Shown: positions 55,801 to 63,475, counted from the first letter of the stretch. The stretch is 64,000 bases of DNA from an uncultured Lachnospiraceae bacterium (GCA_902781895.1 CACZLA010000002.1:27369-91368), one strand, 5' to 3'. Notes: generated by a model not told the origin, from the sequence alone. Numbers and translations: made by a program.

Positions 55801-56271
55801 AATATTGATGCGCTTACGGGAGTAAAGAATCGTAATGCTTATCGAGTATACGAAGAGAGACTCAATGCTCAGATTGAGATAAACCGTGCCCCTGACTTTG
55901 CCATAACAATACTTGATGTAAATGACCTGAAAAAGGTCAATGATAATGAAGGCCACAAGGCAGGAGATCAATACCTGCGTGATGCCTGCAAGATCATATG
56001 TACTACATTTAAACGAAGTCCTGTTTTCCGCGTGGGCGGTGATGAGTTTGCTGTTCTTTCGCAGGGTGACGATTATGCCCGCATTGAGGAACTGGTAGAG
56101 CAGATGAATGAACACAATATAGATGCAATAGAAAATGGTGGAATAGTTATCGCGCTCGGTATGGCAAAATATGAGCAGGATTCGAAGGTTGCTCCGGTAT
56201 ATGAGCGTGCGGACCAGAGAATGTATGATAACAAGAGTGACCTCAAAGCGAGAAAAAAACAAGAAGGATAA
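52864..56271 (+). CDS. Two-SBP, PAS-like, GGDEF diguanylate cyclase
   Basis: 1135 residues. After a signal peptide (1-31), two solute-binding-protein family 3 domains lie at ~37-250 and ~275-510 (second begins IRIGYRDNYLPFCDKDD). One TM (~519-541) leads to a PAS-like domain (LLDNMPGMNFTKDAETGQYLACNQAF), two further PAS-like units, and a GGDEF domain with intact GGDEF at 1058-1062 and DALTGVKNRNAY. No RxxD inhibitory site precedes it. Extracellular amino acid or similar ligand binding probably controls cyclic-di-GMP synthesis. The start is GTG after GGAGGTG, one base after the previous stop. Confidence 0.9.
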   Translation: MQKHKITNRIIVSLMLIIMALNSFAVLPAKAEEKDHKKVRVGWYDSSFCYYDSFGRRCGIDYEYQQKISAYTGWEFEYVEDSWPNLFEKLKNGEIDLLSDVSYKKEREEFLLYPDLPMGTESYYIYVGMDNREITADNLQSLNGKRIGVNKGSIQATFLEEWTEKNGIKLDIVPLVVEEDESMNMVARGEIDGYAAIFSFDSEEKVVPIYRIGGSDYYYAVNKDRPDLLADLNMALAEIQDEDPFFNQKISEDRLYSERTNALLTPALEDWIKEHGAIRIGYRDNYLPFCDKDDKTGELTGALKDYLAHAENNLSNAGISFETIPYGSTQEALDALNAGEVDAIFPVYLNTYDADQKGIRLTDAAMKTEMNAIIRTSDSRTLSKDSEITFATNEGMMNIETFIMDEYPKTQRKPYKGLEACYKAVSDGKADCVLVSNYRIPFAEETLKKYKLYSVPTGESMPFSFAVNKWDTEVYFILNKTVITTKSADMDSALASYMKSDNKVSFKQFLDDNWPIVLAIIIVVFAIVVFLLSQKMRAERTAARQRRLLAEVAEIADLKQTITALLDNMPGMNFTKDAETGQYLACNQAFAEFAHKKDPSEVVGHTPEELFDAETAKRFVEDDKIAISMDEPYIFFEDMADKDGIQKQIKTTKQKYTDNNGRLCVLGMYQDVTDSFRIFRDDARTKQSYEKARSSGVIFTHIAQTLAQGYIDLYYIDLNTEEFVEFRTDAESGSLVEARRGWHFFELCLDEIEDHIYPEDRDMVKAAMDRKTLVSELDQNGTFMMSYRVIGKNGPTYASMNITRMHDDRYIILGITDVDEQMKEHNAAQKALEEQVAYNRISALAGDFFCVYVVIPETGQYREFSATAGFNTFDLPEEGEDFFADYRVQALTMVYQEDQSRFLSMLTRENVLAEVEQSGIFTLSYRLMTDGEPRYVQLKAAMVDEKEGRRLVVGVNDIDSQVRQEEEYSRRLAQARIEANIDALTGVKNRNAYRVYEERLNAQIEINRAPDFAITILDVNDLKKVNDNEGHKAGDQYLRDACKIICTTFKRSPVFRVGGDEFAVLSQGDDYARIEELVEQMNEHNIDAIENGGIVIALGMAKYEQDSKVAPVYERADQRMYDNKSDLKARKKQEG

Positions 56272-56278
56272 ATAGCCT

Positions 56279-58936
56279 ATGTATTATTCTACAATCGGTG
56301 TGCTGGCCATTCTGATACTCTTCATAGTGAATTGGGATATGTTAAGAGGCTTCAATGTGTCTTTTGACAAGCCTGCATGGAATGTGTACAGGAGATTTCT
56401 GTTTGTTGTTCTGATCTATTACATCACAGATGTTTTCTGGGGAATCCTTGAGAGCCAGAAGCTGTCAGCAGCACTATTTTCTGATACAACTATATACTTT
56501 GTAGCTATGGCACTGGGTATATCCTTTTGGGCGGAATATACAGTTGCTTATCTGGATGAGAAGACTACCTTTGGGCGATTTCTGATCTATGCCGGTCGAT
56601 TTATCGCCTGTGCGATTACTATACTCGTTGTTATTAACATCTTCGTTCCGGTATATTTTACTGTTGATGAGAATTGTGTATACCGTGAGCTTCCGGTTCG
56701 TGATGTGATGCTGGTCTGCCAGATTCTGATGCTTCTTACTATTTCCGTGTATGCTCTTTCCTCGATGTTCCGTGTGGATAAGTCGGTCGGAAAACGTACA
56801 CGATATAAGATACTGGCGTCGTTTGGAATCATTATGGCTGCGTGCCTTTTTGTTCAGCTATGGTTCCCGTATCTGCCACTTTACTCCATAGGCTATATGC
56901 TCGGAACCTGTCTGCTGCACTCTTTCGTTGCAAGTGATGAGAAAGAGGAGCATAAGCGTGAGAAGGAAGAAGCAAAAAAGATTACTGAGATTAAGGATAG
57001 ATTTAAATCACTTTTGGATAACATGCCTGGAATGACATTTACGAAGGATGCAAAAACCGGAGTTTATCTGGCTTGTAATCAGGCATTTGCAGAGTATGCG
57101 CATAAGGATAGTCCGGATGGAGTAGTTGGATTTACGGACGTACAGATCTTTGATGCTGAGACGGCAGCACATTTTGCTGAGGATGACAGGATTGCACTTT
57201 CGCTTAGTAAGGCATATGTATTCTATGAAGATGTTACGGATGCCGAAGGAAACCAAAGACAGCTGCAGACTACGAAGATCAAGTACAAAGATATCATGGG
57301 ACGCCTCTGTGTACTTGGTATGTGTCAGGATGTTACTGATATGGTACGTATTCAGCATGAGCAGGCTATGACGAAGGAAGCCTATGAGAGTGCTGTCAGC
57401 TCGGGACTGATGTATACGCATATCGCCCAGACGCTGGCGCGAGATTATATAGATATGTACTATGTCAATACGGATACAGAAGAGTTTATCGAATATGGAA
57501 TGGGAGAGGAGAGCGGAACACTTTCCGAGATACGCCGGGGCTGGCACTTCTTTAGTGACTGTAAAGCGGAGCTTGCAGAAAATGTATATCCTGATGACAA
57601 GGAGTCATTTTTGCAGGCTATGAACCGTAAAACTCTTATGAAGGCACTTGGGCGGAAGGATACATTTATCATGACATACCGTCAAAACGGCAGTGATGGA
57701 CCGGTTTATGTCAATATGAAGATATCCCGTATGATCGATAAGGACGAGCCTTATATAATACTGTGCTTTACAAATGTTGATGCCGAGATGCGCGAGACTG
57801 TGGCAAAGAGTATTGCCCTGGCAGATGCCCTTAAATCAGCAGAGCAGGCAAATAAAGAAAAGACAAGCTTCCTTTCGGGAATGAGCCACGAGATCCGAAC
57901 TCCGATCAACGCAATAATAGGACTTCATACTCTTGCTCTTAAGAATGAGAATCTGGAGACCGGAACACGTGATTATCTGGAGAAGATAGGCGACAGTGCC
58001 CAGAATCTTCTGGGATTAATAAATGATATACTTACTCAAACCGGCTCCACGGTTAATCCTCAGGGTATAGAGGAAACCTTAAGCAGTCGATATCTATCCG
58101 GAGAGATAAATCCGGAGGCTGTGCGTATTCTGGTTGTGGATGATAACCCCATCGAGGTGGAGCATGCAAGAATAGTGCTGGAAGAGGTTGGAATTGAGGC
58201 AGATACCTGTACAAGCGGACAGGAAGCTCTAAGAAAGATGGAGATTCAGCACGCTAAGCATACGCCGTATAATATAGTTCTCATGGACTGGATAATGCCG
58301 GGAATGAGCGGACAGGAAACATCTGCTGAAATCAACAAGCTGTATGAAGATGAGAGTACGGTTGTTGTGCTTACGGCAAATAACTGGGACAATATCAGAG
58401 AGGATGCAGAGAGTGTCGGAGTAGATAATTTCCTTTTGAAACCGCTTTTTGCTTCAAGTGTTTTGGAGAATCTTCAGCAGATTGCCCGTCGTAACAAGAT
58501 AAATATTTTCAAGGAAAAGAAGCGTGCGAAGCTGGCAGGTCGCCGTATAATTCTGGCAGAGGATGTTGAGATCAATGCGGAGATAATGATAGACACACTT
58601 GAGATAGAGAATATCAAGGTCGATCATGCTTCCAACGGAAAAGAGGCAGTTGAACTGTTCGAGAAGAGTACGGCCGGTGTATATGCGGCTATATTGATGG
58701 ATGTCCGTATGCCTGAGATGGATGGTCTTGAGGCGGCAGAGATAATCCGTGCTATGGAAAGGGAGGACGCAAAGAAGATTCCAATTATAGCACTCACTGC
58801 AAATACATTTGATGAAGACGTTCTGAGATCTTTGCAGGCAGGTATGAATGCGCATCTGAGTAAGCCTGTTGATACAGATCAACTGATAAGAGTTCTGGGT
58901 GAGCTGGTTTATGAGGCAGAGTATTCTGATTGTTAG
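56279..58936 (+). CDS. Multi-TM sensor with DHp domain and two receivers but no HATPase
   Basis: 885 residues. About seven hydrophobic helices span 1-225, followed by a PAS-like module near 240-520 that closely matches the one in the GGDEF protein. [15 protein letters not shown] places H537 in an intact DHp helix. After [10 protein letters not shown] the sequence passes in ~30 residues to a receiver (~612-735, D670 in VLMDWIMPG) and then a second receiver (~760-880, D808 in [12 protein letters not shown]). The ~120-residue ATP-binding domain is absent. It starts 8 nt after the GGDEF gene. It could act as a phosphate acceptor from the permease-kinase via the Hpt protein. Confidence 0.88.
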   Translation: MYYSTIGVLAILILFIVNWDMLRGFNVSFDKPAWNVYRRFLFVVLIYYITDVFWGILESQKLSAALFSDTTIYFVAMALGISFWAEYTVAYLDEKTTFGRFLIYAGRFIACAITILVVINIFVPVYFTVDENCVYRELPVRDVMLVCQILMLLTISVYALSSMFRVDKSVGKRTRYKILASFGIIMAACLFVQLWFPYLPLYSIGYMLGTCLLHSFVASDEKEEHKREKEEAKKITEIKDRFKSLLDNMPGMTFTKDAKTGVYLACNQAFAEYAHKDSPDGVVGFTDVQIFDAETAAHFAEDDRIALSLSKAYVFYEDVTDAEGNQRQLQTTKIKYKDIMGRLCVLGMCQDVTDMVRIQHEQAMTKEAYESAVSSGLMYTHIAQTLARDYIDMYYVNTDTEEFIEYGMGEESGTLSEIRRGWHFFSDCKAELAENVYPDDKESFLQAMNRKTLMKALGRKDTFIMTYRQNGSDGPVYVNMKISRMIDKDEPYIILCFTNVDAEMRETVAKSIALADALKSAEQANKEKTSFLSGMSHEIRTPINAIIGLHTLALKNENLETGTRDYLEKIGDSAQNLLGLINDILTQTGSTVNPQGIEETLSSRYLSGEINPEAVRILVVDDNPIEVEHARIVLEEVGIEADTCTSGQEALRKMEIQHAKHTPYNIVLMDWIMPGMSGQETSAEINKLYEDESTVVVLTANNWDNIREDAESVGVDNFLLKPLFASSVLENLQQIARRNKINIFKEKKRAKLAGRRIILAEDVEINAEIMIDTLEIENIKVDHASNGKEAVELFEKSTAGVYAAILMDVRMPEMDGLEAAEIIRAMEREDAKKIPIIALTANTFDEDVLRSLQAGMNAHLSKPVDTDQLIRVLGELVYEAEYSDC

Positions 58937-58993
58937 TTTTGGAAAAATGTTGCAAAACCTACTTGAAAACCTCGGAAAAAAAATAACTCAGGA

Positions 58994-59140
58994 GTGGACT
59001 TGATTGAAGTTAAGTCCGGGAATGATTATAAGAACCATAATGCATTGGATAATCTCTACTCTCCGTAGATTGTACTCGATTCAGAAGAACGAAAAGCGCT
59101 TGAAAAGGCGGCGGATATGCTGTTTGGGAAAGATGAATAA
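58994..59140 (+). pseudogene. Remnant of a DUF4143-type ATPase gene
   Basis: One frame reads VDLIEVKSGNDYKNHNALDNL, then a TAG at 59066, then VLDSEERKALEKAADMLFGKDE and TAA. The first part recalls the nuclease-like C-terminal region (VEVKSGxDYKRHxAL) of DUF4143/AAA ATPases. There is no start codon or upstream ATPase domain, so it is a decayed tail. The rest of the 58937-59214 gap holds the following terminator. Confidence 0.45.
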
Positions 59141-59143
59141 AGA

Positions 59144-59192
59144 AATCAAAAAAACTTGTTTGTCCAACTTGAACAAACAAGTTTTTTTGATT
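59144..59192. terminator. Strong bidirectional terminator
   Basis: Two exact 20 nt arms (59144-59163 and 59173-59192) with core ACTTGTTTGT/ACAAACAAGT and A7/T7 tracts form a long perfect stem with a 9 nt loop. Confidence 0.88.
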
Positions 59193-59214
59193 GGGACCAT
59201 AATCAAGGAGAGAG

Positions 59215-59243
59215 TTGACAAATGAGCTTCTATAGCGCATAAT
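59215..59243 (+). promoter_or_regulatory. Promoter for the padR gene
   Basis: TTGACA, 17 nt, CATAAT. The palindromic operator at 59242-59260 overlaps its -10 edge and transcription start. Confidence 0.75.
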
Positions 59244-59260
59244 ATATCAAAATGATATAT
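59242..59260. promoter_or_regulatory. Palindromic operator candidate for the PadR-type regulator
   Basis: ATATATCA-AAA-TGATATAT is a perfect 8+3+8 palindrome placed directly downstream of the -10 box and 3 bases before the ribosome binding site, as expected for autorepression. Confidence 0.6.
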
Positions 59261-59277
59261 CTGAGGTGGTTGATAAG

Positions 59278-59823
59278 ATGGCTAAAGACAGAAAGATAGA
59301 TGTGGTAATCCTTGGGCTTCTCGCACATAAAGATCTGACTGGATATGATATAAAAAAACAGATAGATGGAGCAATAAGCTTTTTCTGGAAGGGAAGCTTC
59401 GGAAGTATATATCCTGCGCTCAGTGATATGGAGAAACAGGGGCTTGTAAAGCGTAAAAAAGCAGATAGCACGAGTGGACGTGAGAAGATAGTTTATCAGA
59501 TAACAAAGAAGGGCAAGGATACGCTTAAGACCTGGCTGAAGGATGAGAAGGCAACTAATGATCTTAAATATGAAACTCTTCTCAAGATGTATTTCGGTGG
59601 CATCGAAGACAGAAGTGTGACGGTACATAATATAGAGATATTTGAAAATCAGGTAAGAGGTGACCTGAAAGTCTTAAAGTTTTATAAGGAAAATCTGGAG
59701 AAGATCCTGGATCAGGAGGATCATATACACTATTACCTGACTGTTACTTTTGGAATTGAGACCTATGAGGCGTATCTCAGATGGTGCAATAAGGCTAAGA
59801 AGATTTTGATGGATAAAAGGTGA
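59278..59823 (+). CDS. PadR-family transcriptional regulator
   Basis: A 181-residue regulator. Residues ~5-80 form the PadR winged helix (VVILGLLAHKDLTGYDIKKQI, in part, with GSFGSIYPALSDMEKQGLVKRKK), then a helical C-terminal Vir-type dimerisation arm. PadR proteins repress efflux or stress genes in response to small molecules. GAGGTGG is 11 nt before ATG 59278; an in-frame GTG at 59266 overlaps that site and is unlikely. The radical SAM gene follows after 6 nt. Confidence 0.85.
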   Translation: MAKDRKIDVVILGLLAHKDLTGYDIKKQIDGAISFFWKGSFGSIYPALSDMEKQGLVKRKKADSTSGREKIVYQITKKGKDTLKTWLKDEKATNDLKYETLLKMYFGGIEDRSVTVHNIEIFENQVRGDLKVLKFYKENLEKILDQEDHIHYYLTVTFGIETYEAYLRWCNKAKKILMDKR

Positions 59824-59829
59824 AGTGAT

Positions 59830-60708
59830 ATGCATTTTGTTGAGGCGAAGGGGATATTAACTAGTAATAATGGAATGACCGGAATGAATATATACCGGGG
59901 CTGCTCCCATGGGTGCATATACTGCGACAGCAGAAGCAGGTGCTATCAATTTACACATCCATTTGAAGATATAGAAGTAAAACAGAATGCACCTGAGCTT
60001 CTTGAGAAAACACTTAGATCTAAAAGGAAGAAGTGCATGATAGGAACAGGTGCTATGTCTGATCCATACATGCACTGTGAAGAAGAACTTCAGCTGACAA
60101 GAAGGTGCCTAGAAGTCATTCGAAAATATGAATATGGACTGGCAATACAGACCAAATCAGATAGGATCCTTCGTGATATTGATCTTCTGGATGAGATAAA
60201 CAAGGCAGCTAAATGTGTAGTACAGATGACATTAACTACCTATGACAATGAACTGTGTAAAAAGCTGGAGCCTAATGTTTGTAATACTAAGCGGCGGATA
60301 GAGGTTCTTGAAAAGATGCAGGAGAGAGGAATCCCAACGATTGTCTGGATTACACCGATCCTGCCTTTCATAAATGATACGCGTGAAAATGTTGAGTCAA
60401 TACTAAGAGAGTGTGCCAGAGTTGGCGTGAAGGGTATCATAGATTTCGGAATGGGTCTGACTCTTCGTGAAGGCGACAGGGAGTATTATTATGCAGCACT
60501 TGATAAACATTTCCCCGGTATGAAAAAGAGGTATATTGAAACATACGGGAATGCTTATGAATTACCGAGTCCCAAAAGAAAGGAGTTGCTTAATCTCCTT
60601 CGGACAATCTGCATGGAAAAGGGAATGATGTATAAACCTCAGGATTGTTTTAACTACATGATGGAACTGCCGGATAAATATCCGCAGATGAGTATTTTTG
60701 ATTTATAG
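59830..60708 (+). CDS. SPL-like radical SAM protein
   Basis: A 292-residue radical SAM enzyme. The cluster motif is CSHGCIYCDS (CxxxCxxC, residues ~22-29) within GMNIYRGCSHGCIYC. TGAMSDPYMHCEEELQLTRRCLEVI and QTKSDRILRDIDLL match the SPL-family/Rv2578c-type subgroup, related to spore photoproduct lyase but found widely in non-sporulating species. Substrate is unknown. It is tightly linked to the PadR gene and probably controlled by it. Confidence 0.85.
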   Translation: MHFVEAKGILTSNNGMTGMNIYRGCSHGCIYCDSRSRCYQFTHPFEDIEVKQNAPELLEKTLRSKRKKCMIGTGAMSDPYMHCEEELQLTRRCLEVIRKYEYGLAIQTKSDRILRDIDLLDEINKAAKCVVQMTLTTYDNELCKKLEPNVCNTKRRIEVLEKMQERGIPTIVWITPILPFINDTRENVESILRECARVGVKGIIDFGMGLTLREGDREYYYAALDKHFPGMKKRYIETYGNAYELPSPKRKELLNLLRTICMEKGMMYKPQDCFNYMMELPDKYPQMSIFDL

Positions 60709-60737
60709 ACATAGTTTGAATAGGAGAGAACAAGTAT

Positions 60738-61208
60738 ATGGATATAAAATATGATATAGCTACAAAGGATGATATTGATGAACTTATTCGTCTTAGAATT
60801 GCATATATGGTAGATGATTTTGGAAGTGTTTCCGAGGAAGAAAGGGCGGGAATGGAGAAGCAGCTGCCGGACTATTTCGCAAGAAAGCTCGGAAGCGAGC
60901 TGATTGCATTTGTTGCAAGAGATGCAGATATAATAGTATCTGTTGCATATCTGCATATTATTGAAATGCCGGCTAATTCAATCCTACTGAACGGAATATA
61001 TGGTGATGTACTGAGTGTTTATACTGAGCACGAATACAGAGGCAAGGGGCTTTGCACTAAGCTTATGGAGAATCTTATTGAATATGGGAAGAAGACAGGT
61101 TTGGGACGTATTGATCTAAAGGCAACAGGAGATGGTTACCCTATATATAAAAAAGTAGGGTTTGAGGATGCAGAAAATAGATATAAGGATATGGTGCTCA
61201 AGTTTTAA
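60738..61208 (+). CDS. GNAT-family N-acetyltransferase
   Basis: A 156-residue acetyltransferase. The acetyl-CoA binding segment is VYTEHEYRGKGLCTKLMENL, split here between motifs, with RGKGL as the pyrophosphate loop (near residue 104). The end reads YKKVGFEDAENRYKDMVL, a typical GNAT C-terminus. Substrate cannot be assigned. AGGAGAG precedes the ATG. Confidence 0.85.
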   Translation: MDIKYDIATKDDIDELIRLRIAYMVDDFGSVSEEERAGMEKQLPDYFARKLGSELIAFVARDADIIVSVAYLHIIEMPANSILLNGIYGDVLSVYTEHEYRGKGLCTKLMENLIEYGKKTGLGRIDLKATGDGYPIYKKVGFEDAENRYKDMVLKF

Positions 61209-61236
61209 GTAGAATATTAGCAAATTGGAGGGAGAA

Positions 61237-61407
61237 ATGTTTGGATCTGAGAATAATATCGGGAAAATGCCGCAGAGCCCGGAAGAGTTCATAAAGGTGA
61301 CAATGGAAAGGATAGTCTTTACAATGAAGGATCCCATGATCCGCAAGATGCGGATGTTTCTTGTTCAGGAACAGTATTTTATAAGGATAGCAAAGGAGTT
61401 CTGCTGA
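61237..61407 (+). pseudogene. Fragment of a TetR-type regulator (C-terminal domain only)
   Basis: A 56-residue frame with a ribosome binding site GGAGGG. The segment SPEEFIKVTMERIVFTMKD followed by PMIRKMRMFLVQEQY matches the middle of a TetR C-terminal ligand domain (helix with a FTMxDPxIxKxR pattern). The N-terminal helix-turn-helix and the rest of the C-terminus are absent. It ends 2 nt before the AAC(3)-type gene. It may be a truncated regulator that once controlled a neighbour. Confidence 0.55.
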
Positions 61408-61409
61408 TT

Positions 61410-62162
61410 ATGGTCACAAAGACAATGTTTAAAAATGCGCTGATTGAACTTGGGGTCGAGAAGGGTATGGTATTAGAGGTTCACTCATCACTTAGCAGTT
61501 TTGGAGAACTTGAAGGAGGAGCTGAAACTGTGATAAGTACGCTGAAAGAGATTGTCACGGAGGAAGGAAGTATTTTCATGCCGGCGCTTAGACTGAGCCC
61601 GGAGCTACCACTTTCTGAAGAGGATAAAGAACTTGGAATCACAGTAAAAATAAAAGTATTATCGCCCGATTCTGACAGAACAGCTATGGGGATTATTGCA
61701 GACACTTTCCGAAAACTTCCGGATACTTATACCGGACAAAACACTATAAGCACTTCAGGCTGGGGCAGGCACGGAAAAGAAGCATTAACGGGCGGTCTTG
61801 ATTATCCAATCCATAATGGCGGTAAGGCACTTATGCTCGGAGTTGATATATATAAGCTTACTGCAATGCATTATGTGGAAGGCATAACACCGGAAGATAT
61901 TAGTAAGAAGTTTGAACCGACAGAGGAAATAAATCAAAAGTATCCACCTGATGAGTGGTTTGTGGAAGCCGGCCAACCACCCGTAAAAGCATGGTATAAA
62001 ATCCAGGAAATGGCTTATGAAAAAGGACTCATCAGAGAAACTGCTATCGGTGATTGCAAGGTGATGTTTTTTGATATATGGTCAGTGGTTTCGCTGTATG
62101 AAAATGAGTTAAAGCGTGATCCGTACGGGTTATGGGGATTGAACCAGGATGAATGTAACTGA
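61410..62162 (+). CDS. AAC(3)-family aminoglycoside N-acetyltransferase-like protein
   Basis: A 250-residue member of the Antibiotic_NAT family. LEVHSSLSSFGELEGGAETVI is the N-terminal acetyl-CoA region (residues ~22-43); GWGRHGKEAL, PIHNGGKALMLGVD and the histidine in TAMHYVE are family features around the active site. Members acetylate the 3-amino group of aminoglycosides, but many environmental homologues act on other amines, so resistance is not established. Length is close to the usual 260-270. Confidence 0.8.
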   Translation: MVTKTMFKNALIELGVEKGMVLEVHSSLSSFGELEGGAETVISTLKEIVTEEGSIFMPALRLSPELPLSEEDKELGITVKIKVLSPDSDRTAMGIIADTFRKLPDTYTGQNTISTSGWGRHGKEALTGGLDYPIHNGGKALMLGVDIYKLTAMHYVEGITPEDISKKFEPTEEINQKYPPDEWFVEAGQPPVKAWYKIQEMAYEKGLIRETAIGDCKVMFFDIWSVVSLYENELKRDPYGLWGLNQDECN

Positions 62163-62182
62163 GATTAGCAAAATTCTCATTT

Positions 62183-62383
62183 GTGGAGGCTTTAGATTTT
62201 CAAATGGAGAAACTGATAGAGAATATGATTTGCTTTGCTGAAAGCAAACTTGGCAGCACAGAGTATGCAGGCTGGTGTCTTGCGTTTATCGAGGACGCAC
62301 TTGAAATCAGCAATAATATCGAAGTATTCGGCGGAGATTCCGGTGAAGAAGAAGGATTGAAAAGCCTTTATTTATGGGCATGA
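62183..62383 (+). pseudogene. Fragment resembling the N-terminus of an NlpC/P60- or CHAP-like hydrolase
   Basis: A 66-residue frame: FAESKLGSTEYAGWCLAFIEDAL carries a catalytic-type cysteine (W-C-L-x-F), then NNIEVFGGDSGEEE and an early stop. Related full proteins continue for at least 100 residues with histidine and further catalytic residues that are absent here. An ATG at 62204 is the nearest standard start (GTG 62183 overlaps the GGAGG). The following 106 bases hold no gene. Confidence 0.45.
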
Positions 62384-62489
62384 CACGAATCGTATCACGG
62401 ATGTGACAGAACGTAGCTTTCCTTCTTCATGGGTCTTTGATACTTTCAAATTGCCGACAGGCAATATCGTATGAAAGGACAAAGAGAAC

Positions 62490-63131
62490 ATGAAGGAAAA
62501 AAGAAATCTTCTGACAGGAGTGGGATTGATCGTTTCATTTGTCTTGTGGACTGTTTTGATCCAGTGTGTTGATGTGCAGGCTGTGGGGCAGAATGGAACG
62601 AAGATCGGATTTGCTGATTTTAATGTATGGTTCCATCAGGTGACCGGCGCGCACATGACGCTTTATACGATCACGGACTGGCTGGGGCTTGTTCCCATAT
62701 TTATATGTCTGTGTTTCGGAGTGATGGGGCTGGTGCAGCTGATAAAGAGGCGGAGCCTGCTAAAGGTTGATTCGGACATACTGTTATTGGGTGTCTATTA
62801 TGTGCTGGTCATAGCCTGCTACCTGATTTTTGAGATAATCCCGGTCAATTACAGGCCTGTCCTGATAGAGGGAAGGCTGGAAACATCCTATCCGTCATCA
62901 ACGACATTGTTGGTGCTTTCTGTAATGCCGACTTTGATGTTTCAGGCATACAGGAGAGTAGAGAATACTCTGACCAGAAAATTGACTGCTGTGTTTGTAG
63001 TCGCCTTTTCGGTGTTTATGGTGATCGGAAGGCTGATTTCAGGTGTACACTGGGCGACGGATATAATTGGCTCCGTATTTTTAAGTGCGGGGCTGTATAT
63101 GCTGTACCGGTCAGCCGTTCTTGAATTTTGA
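62490..63131 (+). CDS. PAP2-superfamily membrane phosphatase
   Basis: A 213-residue protein with about five TM helices. The phosphatase motifs are SYPSSTTLL (a variant of PSGH) and GRLISGVHWATD (SRxxxxxHxxxD-type with catalytic H). It may dephosphorylate lipid pyrophosphates such as undecaprenyl-PP. AAAGGA precedes the ATG. The next gene, an XRE regulator, starts just downstream; PAP2-XRE pairs occur in other Clostridia (recollection). Confidence 0.82.
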   Translation: MKEKRNLLTGVGLIVSFVLWTVLIQCVDVQAVGQNGTKIGFADFNVWFHQVTGAHMTLYTITDWLGLVPIFICLCFGVMGLVQLIKRRSLLKVDSDILLLGVYYVLVIACYLIFEIIPVNYRPVLIEGRLETSYPSSTTLLVLSVMPTLMFQAYRRVENTLTRKLTAVFVVAFSVFMVIGRLISGVHWATDIIGSVFLSAGLYMLYRSAVLEF

Positions 63132-63160
63132 GAAAGCAAAGAAAGTCGGCAGGAGCAAAG

Positions 63161-63475
63161 ATGGAATTTAATGAAAAACTACAGGAATTAAGAAAATCCA
63201 GATCAATGACGCAGGAAGAGCTGGCGGAGGCTCTGTTTGTTTCAAGAACCGCAATCTCAAAATGGGAATCTGGAAAAGGCTATCCGAGTATTGATTCGTT
63301 GAAAGAAATATCAAAGTTCTTTTCAGTGACAATCGATGAACTGCTGTCATCGGAAGAGCTCATTACCGCTGCAAAAGAGGAAAATTGCACGAATCTCGGG
63401 AAAATGACAGATCTGCTGATCGGCCTGACAGATTTCATGAGCCTGATGCTGATCCTTCTTCCTCATCCAATTTGA
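63161..63475 (+). pseudogene. XRE-family regulator cut off at a sequence junction
   Basis: Residues 1-65 form an intact HTH_3 domain: MTQEELAEALFVSRTAISKW, then GYPSIDSLKEISKFFSVTIDELL. The following part, LGKMTDLLIGLTDFMSLMLILLP, is the start of the membrane region typical of this family, which normally goes on with three or four TM helices. Instead it ends after HPI at 63475, where the sequence becomes the antisense of a helicase gene. An AGGAGC site lies before the ATG at 63161 (the frame is open from 63128). Confidence 0.7.

Noticed and set aside
56005-56050. RxxD product-inhibition site before the GGDEF motif
   Set aside because: The bases before GGDEF encode KRSPVFRV, with no RxxD at the required spacing.
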